Shown here in pieces: positions 1 to 5,333 of a DNA stretch of 13,806 nucleotides (its first letter is position 1; the number at the start of each line of letters is the position of its first letter). This stretch comes from Candidatus Scatousia excrementipullorum. Lineage in GTDB: Bacteria > Cyanobacteriota > Vampirovibrionia > Gastranaerophilales > Gastranaerophilaceae. The DNA lies in NCBI GenBank assembly GCA_017694215.1, contig JADIND010000172.1, forward strand, positions 1 through 13,806, given 5' to 3'. Made by a program: the position numbers and the translations under genes. The notes below the pieces were generated by a model, which saw nothing but the letters and a program-made list of their open reading frames with translations, ran no database searches and was not told the origin of the DNA.

Positions 1-101
1 CCCATAATTTCTTTTCCTTTTAGTTTTCCACTAATAGGAATATCGGCATATTTACTGCTGTTCTTTAATAATTTACCCTTTTTTGTTACAAATTGTAACA
101 A
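1..101 (-). CDS. Possible partial open frame at contig edge
   Basis: Reading leftwards on the minus strand, a frame stays open from a TTG at 99-101 to the window edge (about 33 codons, rich in Lys and Ser, with the phrase YADIPISGKLKGKEIMG). It overlaps the end of the GIY-YIG gene in another frame. The TTG has no ribosome binding site. The only ATG in this frame is at 3-5, preceded by AAGGA (15-19) at 9-nt spacing, so the real gene may begin there and lie almost wholly outside the window. I do not recognise the peptide. It may also be chance. Confidence 0.2.
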   Translation of the reverse strand, partial: MLQFVTKKGKLLKNSSKYADIPISGKLKGKEIM

Positions 102-349
102 CTATTATTTATTAAATCTAACTTTTCTTTATGAGTTAATTGCTTAATACGGTATTCTTCTTTCATCGCTTCTGATTTTGTATCAAACTCCTTTACATAA
201 ACAATTTTTACGGGTTTATTTGCTCTTGTATATTTTGCCCCTTTGCCGCTCGTGTGTGCCAGAAAACGTTTTTCTACATCATCTGTGTAACCGCAGTATA
301 ATGAATTATTTTCTATTAAAAGAATATATGTATAATATTTTTTCCTCAT
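86..349 (-). CDS. GIY-YIG domain protein, UPF0213/YhbQ-like
   Basis: An 87-residue single-domain GIY-YIG protein. The start of the fold is visible as YYTYILLIENNSLYCGYTDD (residues 5-24), in which YI and CGYT occupy the GIY and YIG positions. It continues through VEKRFLAHTSGKGAKYTRA, with the usual arginine and the SGKGAKYT signature, to EAMKEEYRIKQLTHKEK carrying the conserved Glu and the YRIKQLT motif. The length matches small stand-alone UPF0213 members, so it is complete. These proteins carry a nuclease fold; a role in DNA processing is likely but the substrate is unknown. No Shine-Dalgarno sequence precedes the ATG. A TAAAAT -10-like element (357-362) ends 7 nt before it, which would give a leaderless message. 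The terminator of the upstream gene lies only 20 nt away. Confidence 0.85.
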   Translation of the reverse strand: MRKKYYTYILLIENNSLYCGYTDDVEKRFLAHTSGKGAKYTRANKPVKIVYVKEFDTKSEAMKEEYRIKQLTHKEKLDLINNSCYNL

Positions 350-364
350 ACAAAAAATTTTACA

Positions 365-392
365 ATAAAAAGACGGATATAAAATCCGTCTT
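365..392 (-). terminator. Intrinsic terminator of the Ser/Gly-rich gene
   Basis: A perfect 9-bp hairpin, AAGACGGAT (370-378) with ATCCGTCTT (384-392) and a 5-nt loop. On the minus strand it is followed by a T-rich run (TTTTTATTG). It lies 35 nt past the stop codon of the 428-784 gene. Confidence 0.85.
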
Positions 393-427
393 AATTATCC
401 ATTTTCTTATATTTCTTTATTTTCTTC

Positions 428-784
428 TTAGCCAACTGATGAAAAACCACCGGAAGAACAGCCGCCGCCGCTAAAACCTCCGCCAGATGAGCATGCAACT
501 GTAGGAGCTGATGAAGAGCCTGTTCCAATGGTTGCGACAGCATTTGCAAAGCCTGACATAAAGCTGCTGCTTGCAACTGTTTCGCCGCCTGCACTTGAAT
601 AATTTGCAAAATTAATATTTCCTGCAAACGGATTTGAAGAATCAAAAGTATCATATGTGTTTACTGAAAAATAATTGAACGGATTAGCGTTTGCAAGAGA
701 ACCTGCTGTTTCAACAGATTCAACCGGTTTTGCATTAATCGGATTATTGTTGTTTAGACCTGATGATTTTGTTCTGATATTCAT
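428..784 (-). CDS. Ser/Gly/Cys-rich hypothetical protein
   Basis: A 118-residue protein with no family that I recognise. The first 35 residues are Asn/Ser-rich (SSGLNNNNPINAKPVE). The middle (36-95) is a low-charge stretch of Ser, Ala, Asn and aromatic residues. The C-terminus (98-118) is low complexity: CSSGGGFSGGG followed by CSSGGF, an imperfect repeat with Cys98 and Cys109. There is no signal peptide or clear membrane helix. The start is well supported: AAGGAG (793-798) sits 8 nt before the ATG, and a strong terminator follows the gene. It is transcribed divergently from the 944-1750 gene across a 159-bp AT-rich intergenic region. The composition suggests a disordered, possibly surface-exposed or modified protein, but function is unknown. 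Confidence 0.75.
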   Translation of the reverse strand: MNIRTKSSGLNNNNPINAKPVESVETAGSLANANPFNYFSVNTYDTFDSSNPFAGNINFANYSSAGGETVASSSFMSGFANAVATIGTGSSSAPTVACSSGGGFSGGGCSSGGFSSVG

Positions 785-943
785 ATTCTGAACTCCTTAA
801 TATCCATTTTATTCTCGTGACATATATATAAAAAAATTTCAAAGTGCCAGATTTCAGCATGGATATTTTTTGTAATATATCTTAACAAAACTAACAAAAA
901 AAAATATTTACGTGCTTTAATCTCTCTATGAAAGGATGATAAT

Positions 944-1750
944 ATGAACGTAAGCAAAATTAACACAGGATTTACGGCTGTGCATTTTCTATCAAATAAT
1001 GCAGCAAAACAATCTAATGGTACAAAATCAGATGATGACAAAAAAGTTCCGGTTCTTGTTAACATTACATCTGATAAGCTTAATAATGCACTGAAAGCAA
1101 CCGTTCTGATTCCGGCTGTATCACTGCCTTTGATAATGGGTTCATGTTCAAAGGATGATGATTATGAATACTGGGCTGACGGAGGCGGAACAAGTATTAC
1201 ATATCCGTCAATTTATATTTTGCCGGAACTACAAATAGACTCAATAAAATTTGCAAAAGACAGTGTTAGATTGCCGTTAGAACTTTCACCAAACGGTAAA
1301 GTTAATTCTGCTATAAAAAATATTGCCTCAAAAATGAATATTCCTAATGATTTTGACGGTGATTTTCCAATCAGATTAGCTTATCAGTCCCCGGATTTTG
1401 TAAAATGCCTGACTCTTGACGGACTTGCATCAAAGGATGACAAATATATTTATGATGTACAACAATTTAATAAAAACGGAAGTATGGATATTTACAAAAC
1501 TGAAGTTACGGCAGATGACGATATTTTAAGATTGAAAAACCTCGGGTTTGATAATAATTCTGAATTTGAATTTGAACTTCAGGGAGATTCACTTCTCGGA
1601 TATAAAAAAGTCAACGGTGAATTTGAAAAATACGCGACATACAAGCCTGAAAACAGGAAATCCATTCTTGAAATAAAAGAAAACGGTGATACTACCAAGA
1701 TTAATAATATAAATCTGCTTTTTGTAAAATCACAATGCGATAAAAAATAA
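944..1750 (+). CDS. Hypothetical protein with internal lipobox-like segment
   Basis: A 268-residue protein of unknown function. The N-terminus (MNVSKINTGFTAVHF) is followed by a polar linker. Residues 51-67 form a hydrophobic stretch (ATVLIPAVSLPLIMGS) that ends at Cys68, followed by SKDDDYEYWADGGG. That junction resembles a lipoprotein lipobox and acidic post-cleavage linker, but it lies far deeper than a normal signal peptide and lacks a charged n-region at the start. Residues 85-268 are soluble, with several Asp/Glu/Lys-rich segments and no motif I can name. The start is supported by AAAGGA (931-936) at 7-nt spacing. A hairpin terminator follows 21 nt after the stop. It could be a membrane-anchored surface protein; this is inference. 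Confidence 0.8.
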   Translation: MNVSKINTGFTAVHFLSNNAAKQSNGTKSDDDKKVPVLVNITSDKLNNALKATVLIPAVSLPLIMGSCSKDDDYEYWADGGGTSITYPSIYILPELQIDSIKFAKDSVRLPLELSPNGKVNSAIKNIASKMNIPNDFDGDFPIRLAYQSPDFVKCLTLDGLASKDDKYIYDVQQFNKNGSMDIYKTEVTADDDILRLKNLGFDNNSEFEFELQGDSLLGYKKVNGEFEKYATYKPENRKSILEIKENGDTTKINNINLLFVKSQCDKK

Positions 1751-1771
1751 TCAACCATGTCATATATATAC

Positions 1772-1801
1772 GGATCGGTATTATACTGCCGGTCCTTTTT
1801 T
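1772..1801 (+). terminator. Intrinsic terminator of the 944-1750 gene
   Basis: Stem GGATCGGTA (1772-1780) with TGCCGGTCC (1787-1795), nine pairs including two G-U wobbles, with a 6-nt loop. A run of six T follows (1796-1801). Confidence 0.85.
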
Positions 1802-1913
1802 AATGTTAAATATCCATCCATCGGCTGATAAAATATAAACTAATGATTGATGACCTTGCTGAAATAAAAGGCTATTCTTGTAGTGTAAATAGATTAGGGG
1901 ACTATGAGAGGAA

Positions 1914-2558
1914 ATGAAAAAGCTAATTTTATTATTTACAACATTGTTAATAACTACATCAGCCGTATTTGCGGGTGATAATTACCTAAATACAGTCATT
2001 TTGGAAGGAACGGATAGCGGTTACAATATTATATTAAGAACTGATGAAATTGCATCTGTCAAAAAGACAATTACTTCTAGCAACAAGCTTACACTTGATG
2101 TAAAAGGGGTTACATCAGCTGACAGTATGAGTACGCTTTATAAAAATACTTCACAGGCAAATACCGTAATTGTTGAAAATGCCGGCAATAATTCCTTAAA
2201 AATCCATATTCAGGCAAAAGATATTGCAAATTCAAATATAATATTTGACACACCTGCTTCAGCACCTGTTGTAGTCACAGATTCTGTTTCACATAATACT
2301 ATAGTGTGGAGTATTGTTGCCTTTGTTGTTTTGTGCGGATTATTTGCAAGAACTTTGAATATAAAAGAAGATTCGGAAAGTATTATCCAAGAAGCAATCA
2401 ATAAAGATATGCGTGACAGAGAAATAGAAATGTACAAAAATTACAGAAAAGAACTGCTCACGATACCGAGTATTGATTATAAAATAAAGAACCCGAGAGT
2501 TCAGGAAACAATCAGACGTGCTGATACAATAAGACATCTTCAACGGAATGCGAAGTAG
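1914..2558 (+). CDS. AMIN-like domain membrane protein
   Basis: A 214-residue envelope protein. Residues 1-20 form a signal peptide (MKKLILLFTTLLITTSAVFA, cleavage after Ala20). Residues 25-115 look like an AMIN domain: VILEGTDSGYNIILRTDE, then LTLDVKGV, then LKIHIQAKD, the alternating beta pattern known from cell-wall amidases and PilQ. Residues 129-147 form a membrane helix (IVWSIVAFVVLCGLFA). The last 65 residues are charged and probably cytoplasmic. No amidase or secretin domain is attached, so it may be a peptidoglycan- or envelope-binding anchor. Both AGGGGA (1896-1901) and AGAGG (1907-1911) precede the ATG, neither at ideal spacing. It is the first gene of a plus-strand operon with the two genes that follow, 27 nt from the next. 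Confidence 0.75.
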   Translation: MKKLILLFTTLLITTSAVFAGDNYLNTVILEGTDSGYNIILRTDEIASVKKTITSSNKLTLDVKGVTSADSMSTLYKNTSQANTVIVENAGNNSLKIHIQAKDIANSNIIFDTPASAPVVVTDSVSHNTIVWSIVAFVVLCGLFARTLNIKEDSESIIQEAINKDMRDREIEMYKNYRKELLTIPSIDYKIKNPRVQETIRRADTIRHLQRNAK

Positions 2559-2585
2559 TAGTATATCAGATATTGAGGAATAGGA

Positions 2586-2777
2586 ATGGCTATAAGAATT
2601 TTATTTTTACTGTTATCGCTTATAATACTTGCAAATATTATAATTATAATCTGCAGCTATATATTTGGCGTGAACCTTTACAAAAAACATGGAAAAGCTA
2701 TATTGAGCGGATTTGGAATTCTTGCACTTTTAATCGTTTGTACTTATGTTGTACTCGGAGTACTGGGGCTGGTGTAA
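2586..2777 (+). CDS. Small two-helix membrane protein
   Basis: A 63-residue, strongly hydrophobic protein with two predicted membrane helices (about residues 4-27 and 40-62). They are joined by a short basic loop (NLYKKHGK). There are no catalytic motifs and I do not recognise a family. The ATG follows GAGGAA (2575-2580) by 5 nt. The stop codon is one base before the ATG of the SPFH gene, so the two are probably translationally coupled. An overlapping longer frame starting at 2573 has no hydrophobic pattern and is a shadow. The position between an AMIN-domain protein and a prohibitin suggests an accessory subunit of an envelope complex (inference). Confidence 0.7.
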   Translation: MAIRILFLLLSLIILANIIIIICSYIFGVNLYKKHGKAILSGFGILALLIVCTYVVLGVLGLV

Positions 2778-2778
2778 G

Positions 2779-3774
2779 ATGAGTGATTTAAAATTTTTAT
2801 TAATCACTGCTATAGTACTGACGACTGCTTTTGTCTGGGATTATTTTGAAAAGAAAATTTTGACTTCAAGATTAAAAAAACGCAGAAAGAGCAGAAAAAC
2901 AAATGAAACTTTAGGGAATCAGAGTGCAACTGAAAAGCTAAATGCAGCAAACTGTTTACTAAAAAAATATATAAATGAAAGGATGGAATTGATGGATAAA
3001 AAGAATTTAGCAACGCCTGTGACGGTTATACTGCTTTTAATTGTATTTATTATATTATGTAATCCTATCGCGATAGTCGGTGTAGGAGAACGCGGAGTTA
3101 AGGTTACCTTAGGTAAAGTATCTCCTCAAAGCTATACGGAAGGTATTCATCTTATTACTCCTTTTATATCAAAAATTAAAACTATGGATGTTAAAACTCA
3201 AAAGAAATATATTTCAACAGATGTTTACACAAAAGATATTCAACAGGCACAGATTTCTTATGTTGTTAACTTCAATCTGCAGCCGCAAAATGCACATAAT
3301 ATGTACCGAGAAGTAGGTACCGGCTATGTGGATACTGTATTAATGCCTGTTGTTGAAGGCACAATAAAAGATGTTATCGGCAAATGGAATGCACAGGATT
3401 TAGTTGCAAACAGAGAATCCGCAACGGTTGATATTCTGGGGAAACTTCAAAAACAGCTCCAGCCAAGATACATTAATGTAACTGGTTTTCAAATTACTGA
3501 TATAAACTACTCCGGAGTATTTGAAAAAGCTATTGAAAGTAAAGTTACGGCCGAACAGGATGCCTTAAAAGCAAAAAACAGAACCGTACAGATTGAAGAA
3601 GAAGCTAAGCAAAAGATTATATCGGCTGAAGCGGAAGCAAAATCAATGGCTATAAGAGCAAACGCACTTACACGTAACAAAGCTCTTGTCGAATATGAAG
3701 CAGTTCAAAAATGGGATGGAAAACTTCCGCAATATATGCTGGGAAATACAGTACCTTTCTTAAATTTAAAATAA
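2779..3774 (+). CDS. SPFH/prohibitin-family membrane protein with N-terminal extension
   Basis: A 331-residue protein from the ATG at 2779, which begins one base after the previous stop. Residues 4-20 form a first membrane helix, then come a very basic stretch (25-40, KKILTSRLKKRRKSRK) and a linker. Residues 81-99 form a second helix. The SPFH/Band 7 domain covers about 95-260 (IVGVGERGVKVTLGKV, EGIHLITPFI, ISTDVYTKD, VVEGTIKDVIGKW). Residues 255-295 are an Ala/Glu/Lys-rich coiled coil typical of prohibitins (IISAEAEAKSMAIRANA). These proteins form membrane-attached rings that organise membrane domains and modulate proteases. Canonical bacterial prohibitins begin just before the second helix. 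Here Met72 (ATG at 2992) has a better ribosome binding site than the upstream start, so two products of 331 and 260 residues are possible. Confidence 0.85.
   Translation: MSDLKFLLITAIVLTTAFVWDYFEKKILTSRLKKRRKSRKTNETLGNQSATEKLNAANCLLKKYINERMELMDKKNLATPVTVILLLIVFIILCNPIAIVGVGERGVKVTLGKVSPQSYTEGIHLITPFISKIKTMDVKTQKKYISTDVYTKDIQQAQISYVVNFNLQPQNAHNMYREVGTGYVDTVLMPVVEGTIKDVIGKWNAQDLVANRESATVDILGKLQKQLQPRYINVTGFQITDINYSGVFEKAIESKVTAEQDALKAKNRTVQIEEEAKQKIISAEAEAKSMAIRANALTRNKALVEYEAVQKWDGKLPQYMLGNTVPFLNLK
2977..2994 (+). promoter_or_regulatory. Internal ribosome binding site and in-frame start in the SPFH gene
   Basis: GAAAGGA (2977-2983) lies 8 nt before an in-frame ATG (2992-2994) that opens MDKKNLATPVTV, directly before the second membrane helix. 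This is where a normal prohibitin would begin. The outer start at 2779 has no clear Shine-Dalgarno sequence and would depend on coupling to the preceding stop codon. Confidence 0.5.
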
Positions 3775-3811
3775 TTCACGAAAAAACTTAACCTTAAAAT
3801 AATCCTTAATC

Positions 3812-3840
3812 ATCCGCTCAATTAAAGGGCGGATTTCTTT
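3812..3840 (+). terminator. Intrinsic terminator of the AMIN-SPFH operon
   Basis: Stem ATCCGCTC (3812-3819) with GGGCGGAT (3827-3834), six Watson-Crick pairs plus a wobble and a C-G pair, with a 7-nt loop. The T-rich TTCTTTT follows on the plus strand. The minus side has no T tract, so it probably serves only the plus-strand operon. Confidence 0.75.
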
Positions 3841-3873
3841 TATATACAAATGAACAAAGAATATGCCAATCCG

Positions 3874-4995
3874 TTAATTAAAATAGTTATAAATAATTCG
3901 TTCAATTTGTTTGGCAGAAGTTCCGTCACCGTAAGGATTAGATGCTTTTAATCTCGTATTTTCCTTTGTATCTGCCAGAATCATTTCACTTAGGCTGACA
4001 ATTTTATCGTAATCTGCTCCGACAAGTGTTGAAACTCCTGCATCTATGCCTTCCTGGCGTTCTGTTTCATATCTCATAACAAGAGTAGGGCAGCCGAAAG
4101 ACGGAGCTTCTTCCTGAATTCCGCCGGAATCAGTCAGAATAAGTTTTGCATTTTTCATTAGATAGACAAGGTAAGGATAATCAAGCGGAGTAAGCAATTT
4201 TACATTTTCGTAAGCCCCCAGACGTTCATAAATCTTATTTTTTACGTTTGGATTAGGATGAACCGGAATTACGAAAGTATGATCCGAGAATTTTTCAGCA
4301 AGATATTTTATAGCATCTATAATTCTGTCAATTCTTTCTCCGTGGTTTTCGCGTCTGTGTGCTGTAATCAAAACAAGATTGTCATCTATTTCAATACCTT
4401 TTGATTTATAAAAGTCAGCAGATTTGCTCATAGTTTCATCAGAAAGACAAAAAAGAGCATCAATTACAGTATTTCCTACAACGTATATTTTACTGTTATC
4501 TATATTTTCTTTTAAAAGAGCCTGTCTGTTTTTTTCAGTAGGGGCAAAATTCAATTCCGCAACTCTTGTTGTCATCTGCCGCATAACTTCTTCCGGGAAT
4601 GGCTCATAAATATCATAAGAACGAAGTCCTGCTTCCACATGAAAAACCGGAATTTTATTGTAAAAACTTGCTAACGCTCCGCAAAGAACAGTCATTGTAT
4701 CGCCCTGTACTATCGTTGCATCAATATTATTTTCTGAATAAACCTTATCAAGAGCAGATAAAATTCTTGTTTGGACACCGATTAATGACTGGTTTTCCCG
4801 CATTACGTCAAGATTAATATCAGCATCAAGCCCGAAATAGGTAAGAGTTTGGTTTGAAAGCTCCTTTTGCTGTTCCGTATTGCATATTATAACATTGTAA
4901 TTTTGAGGGTATTTCTTTAGCTCTATTATAACCGGTGCTAATTTTATTACTTCCGGTCTTGTACCGAAAACAAAAAGTATATTCTTCTTATCCAT
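3874..4995 (-). CDS. wecB: UDP-N-acetylglucosamine 2-epimerase (non-hydrolysing)
   Basis: A 373-residue cytoplasmic enzyme that interconverts UDP-GlcNAc and UDP-ManNAc, supplying ManNAc for cell-surface polysaccharides. Family signatures are complete: FGTRPEVIKLAPVI (10-23), QGDTMTVLCGA (97-107), HVEAGLRS (119-126), EPFPEEVMRQ (131-140), TAHRREN (211-217), PVHPNPNVK (244-252) and LTDSGGIQEEAPSFGCPT (287-304). The catalytic-type residues Asp99, Glu121, Glu135 and His213 are present. Length equals the usual 370-380. I start at the ATG at 4995. A 12-codon extension to TTG at 5031 is open, but this start is unlikely, and neither start has a strong Shine-Dalgarno site. No ManNAc dehydrogenase or glycosyltransferase gene lies nearby, so the product could serve teichoic-acid-like or other glycans. 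MnaA and wecB are names for the same family. Confidence 0.95.
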   Translation of the reverse strand: MDKKNILFVFGTRPEVIKLAPVIIELKKYPQNYNVIICNTEQQKELSNQTLTYFGLDADINLDVMRENQSLIGVQTRILSALDKVYSENNIDATIVQGDTMTVLCGALASFYNKIPVFHVEAGLRSYDIYEPFPEEVMRQMTTRVAELNFAPTEKNRQALLKENIDNSKIYVVGNTVIDALFCLSDETMSKSADFYKSKGIEIDDNLVLITAHRRENHGERIDRIIDAIKYLAEKFSDHTFVIPVHPNPNVKNKIYERLGAYENVKLLTPLDYPYLVYLMKNAKLILTDSGGIQEEAPSFGCPTLVMRYETERQEGIDAGVSTLVGADYDKIVSLSEMILADTKENTRLKASNPYGDGTSAKQIERIIYNYFN

Positions 4996-5065
4996 AGCTT
5001 TTAGTCTAATATAAAAATTATTCCCATGCAAATAAGTCGGGGGATAAAATTAGTGTTAAAAGTAA

Positions 5066-5086
5066 TATAATTAAATTGCTAGGAGG
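5066..5086 (+). promoter_or_regulatory. -10 box and ribosome binding site of the redoxin operon
   Basis: TATAAT (5066-5071) matches the -10 consensus exactly, but no good -35 box is found 16-18 bp upstream. AGGAGG (5081-5086) is a perfect Shine-Dalgarno sequence 5 nt before the ATG at 5092. If the -10 is real, the leader is only about 14 nt. Confidence 0.4.
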
Positions 5087-5091
5087 AAAAT

Positions 5092-5325
5092 ATGCTTAAT
5101 TTATATTATTCTGAAACCTGTCCTTATTGCAAAAAAGTTCTTTCATATTTTGATGAAAACGATATTAAATATGAAAAAAAAGAGGTATCTGATCCTAAAA
5201 ATTATGAAGAATTGCTAAATCTCGGCAAAATCGCACAGGTTCCGTTTCTTTCGGACACAGACCATAACAAACAAATGTATGAATCAGACATTATTATAGA
5301 TTACGTCAAAAATTTAAACAGGTAA
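5092..5325 (+). CDS. Glutaredoxin-like small thiol redox protein (CPYC)
   Basis: A 77-residue single thioredoxin-fold protein of the glutaredoxin type. The redox motif is CPYC (Cys10-Cys13) after the first beta strand. Val50-Pro51 is the cis-proline element (AQVPFL), and MYESDIIIDYV (62-72) matches the C-terminal helix signature of glutaredoxins and GST N-domains. It would transfer electrons through a dithiol/disulfide at Cys10 and Cys13. Whether the electron donor is glutathione or a thioredoxin-reductase-like enzyme cannot be told from the sequence. The start is certain from AGGAGG. It ends 8 nt before the next ATG, and its stop codon overlaps that gene's AAGG ribosome binding site (5324-5327). 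The redoxin and the hybrid-cluster-like protein are therefore probably made together and may be partners. Confidence 0.9.
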   Translation: MLNLYYSETCPYCKKVLSYFDENDIKYEKKEVSDPKNYEELLNLGKIAQVPFLSDTDHNKQMYESDIIIDYVKNLNR

Positions 5326-5333
5326 GGCTAAAT

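Noticed and set aside
178..474. 98-codon plus-strand open frame
   Set aside because: It lies antisense to the GIY-YIG gene, crosses the terminator hairpin and enters the next gene; no initiation signals.
391..654. Leu/Gln-rich minus-strand open frame
   Set aside because: It overlaps the 428-784 gene in another frame. Its Leu/Gln/Ala runs are the frame-shifted reading of the Ser/Gly-rich gene, and it has no ribosome binding site.
821..1770. CATATATATA at 821-830 and 1761-1770 flanking the 944-1750 gene
   Set aside because: Short AT-alternating strings are expected by chance in such AT-rich intergenic DNA; no longer flanking repeat or target-site signature.
3874..5031. Longer UDP-GlcNAc 2-epimerase start
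   Set aside because: The upstream start is TTG without Shine-Dalgarno sequence. Family proteins begin a few residues before FGTRPE, which fits the ATG at 4995.
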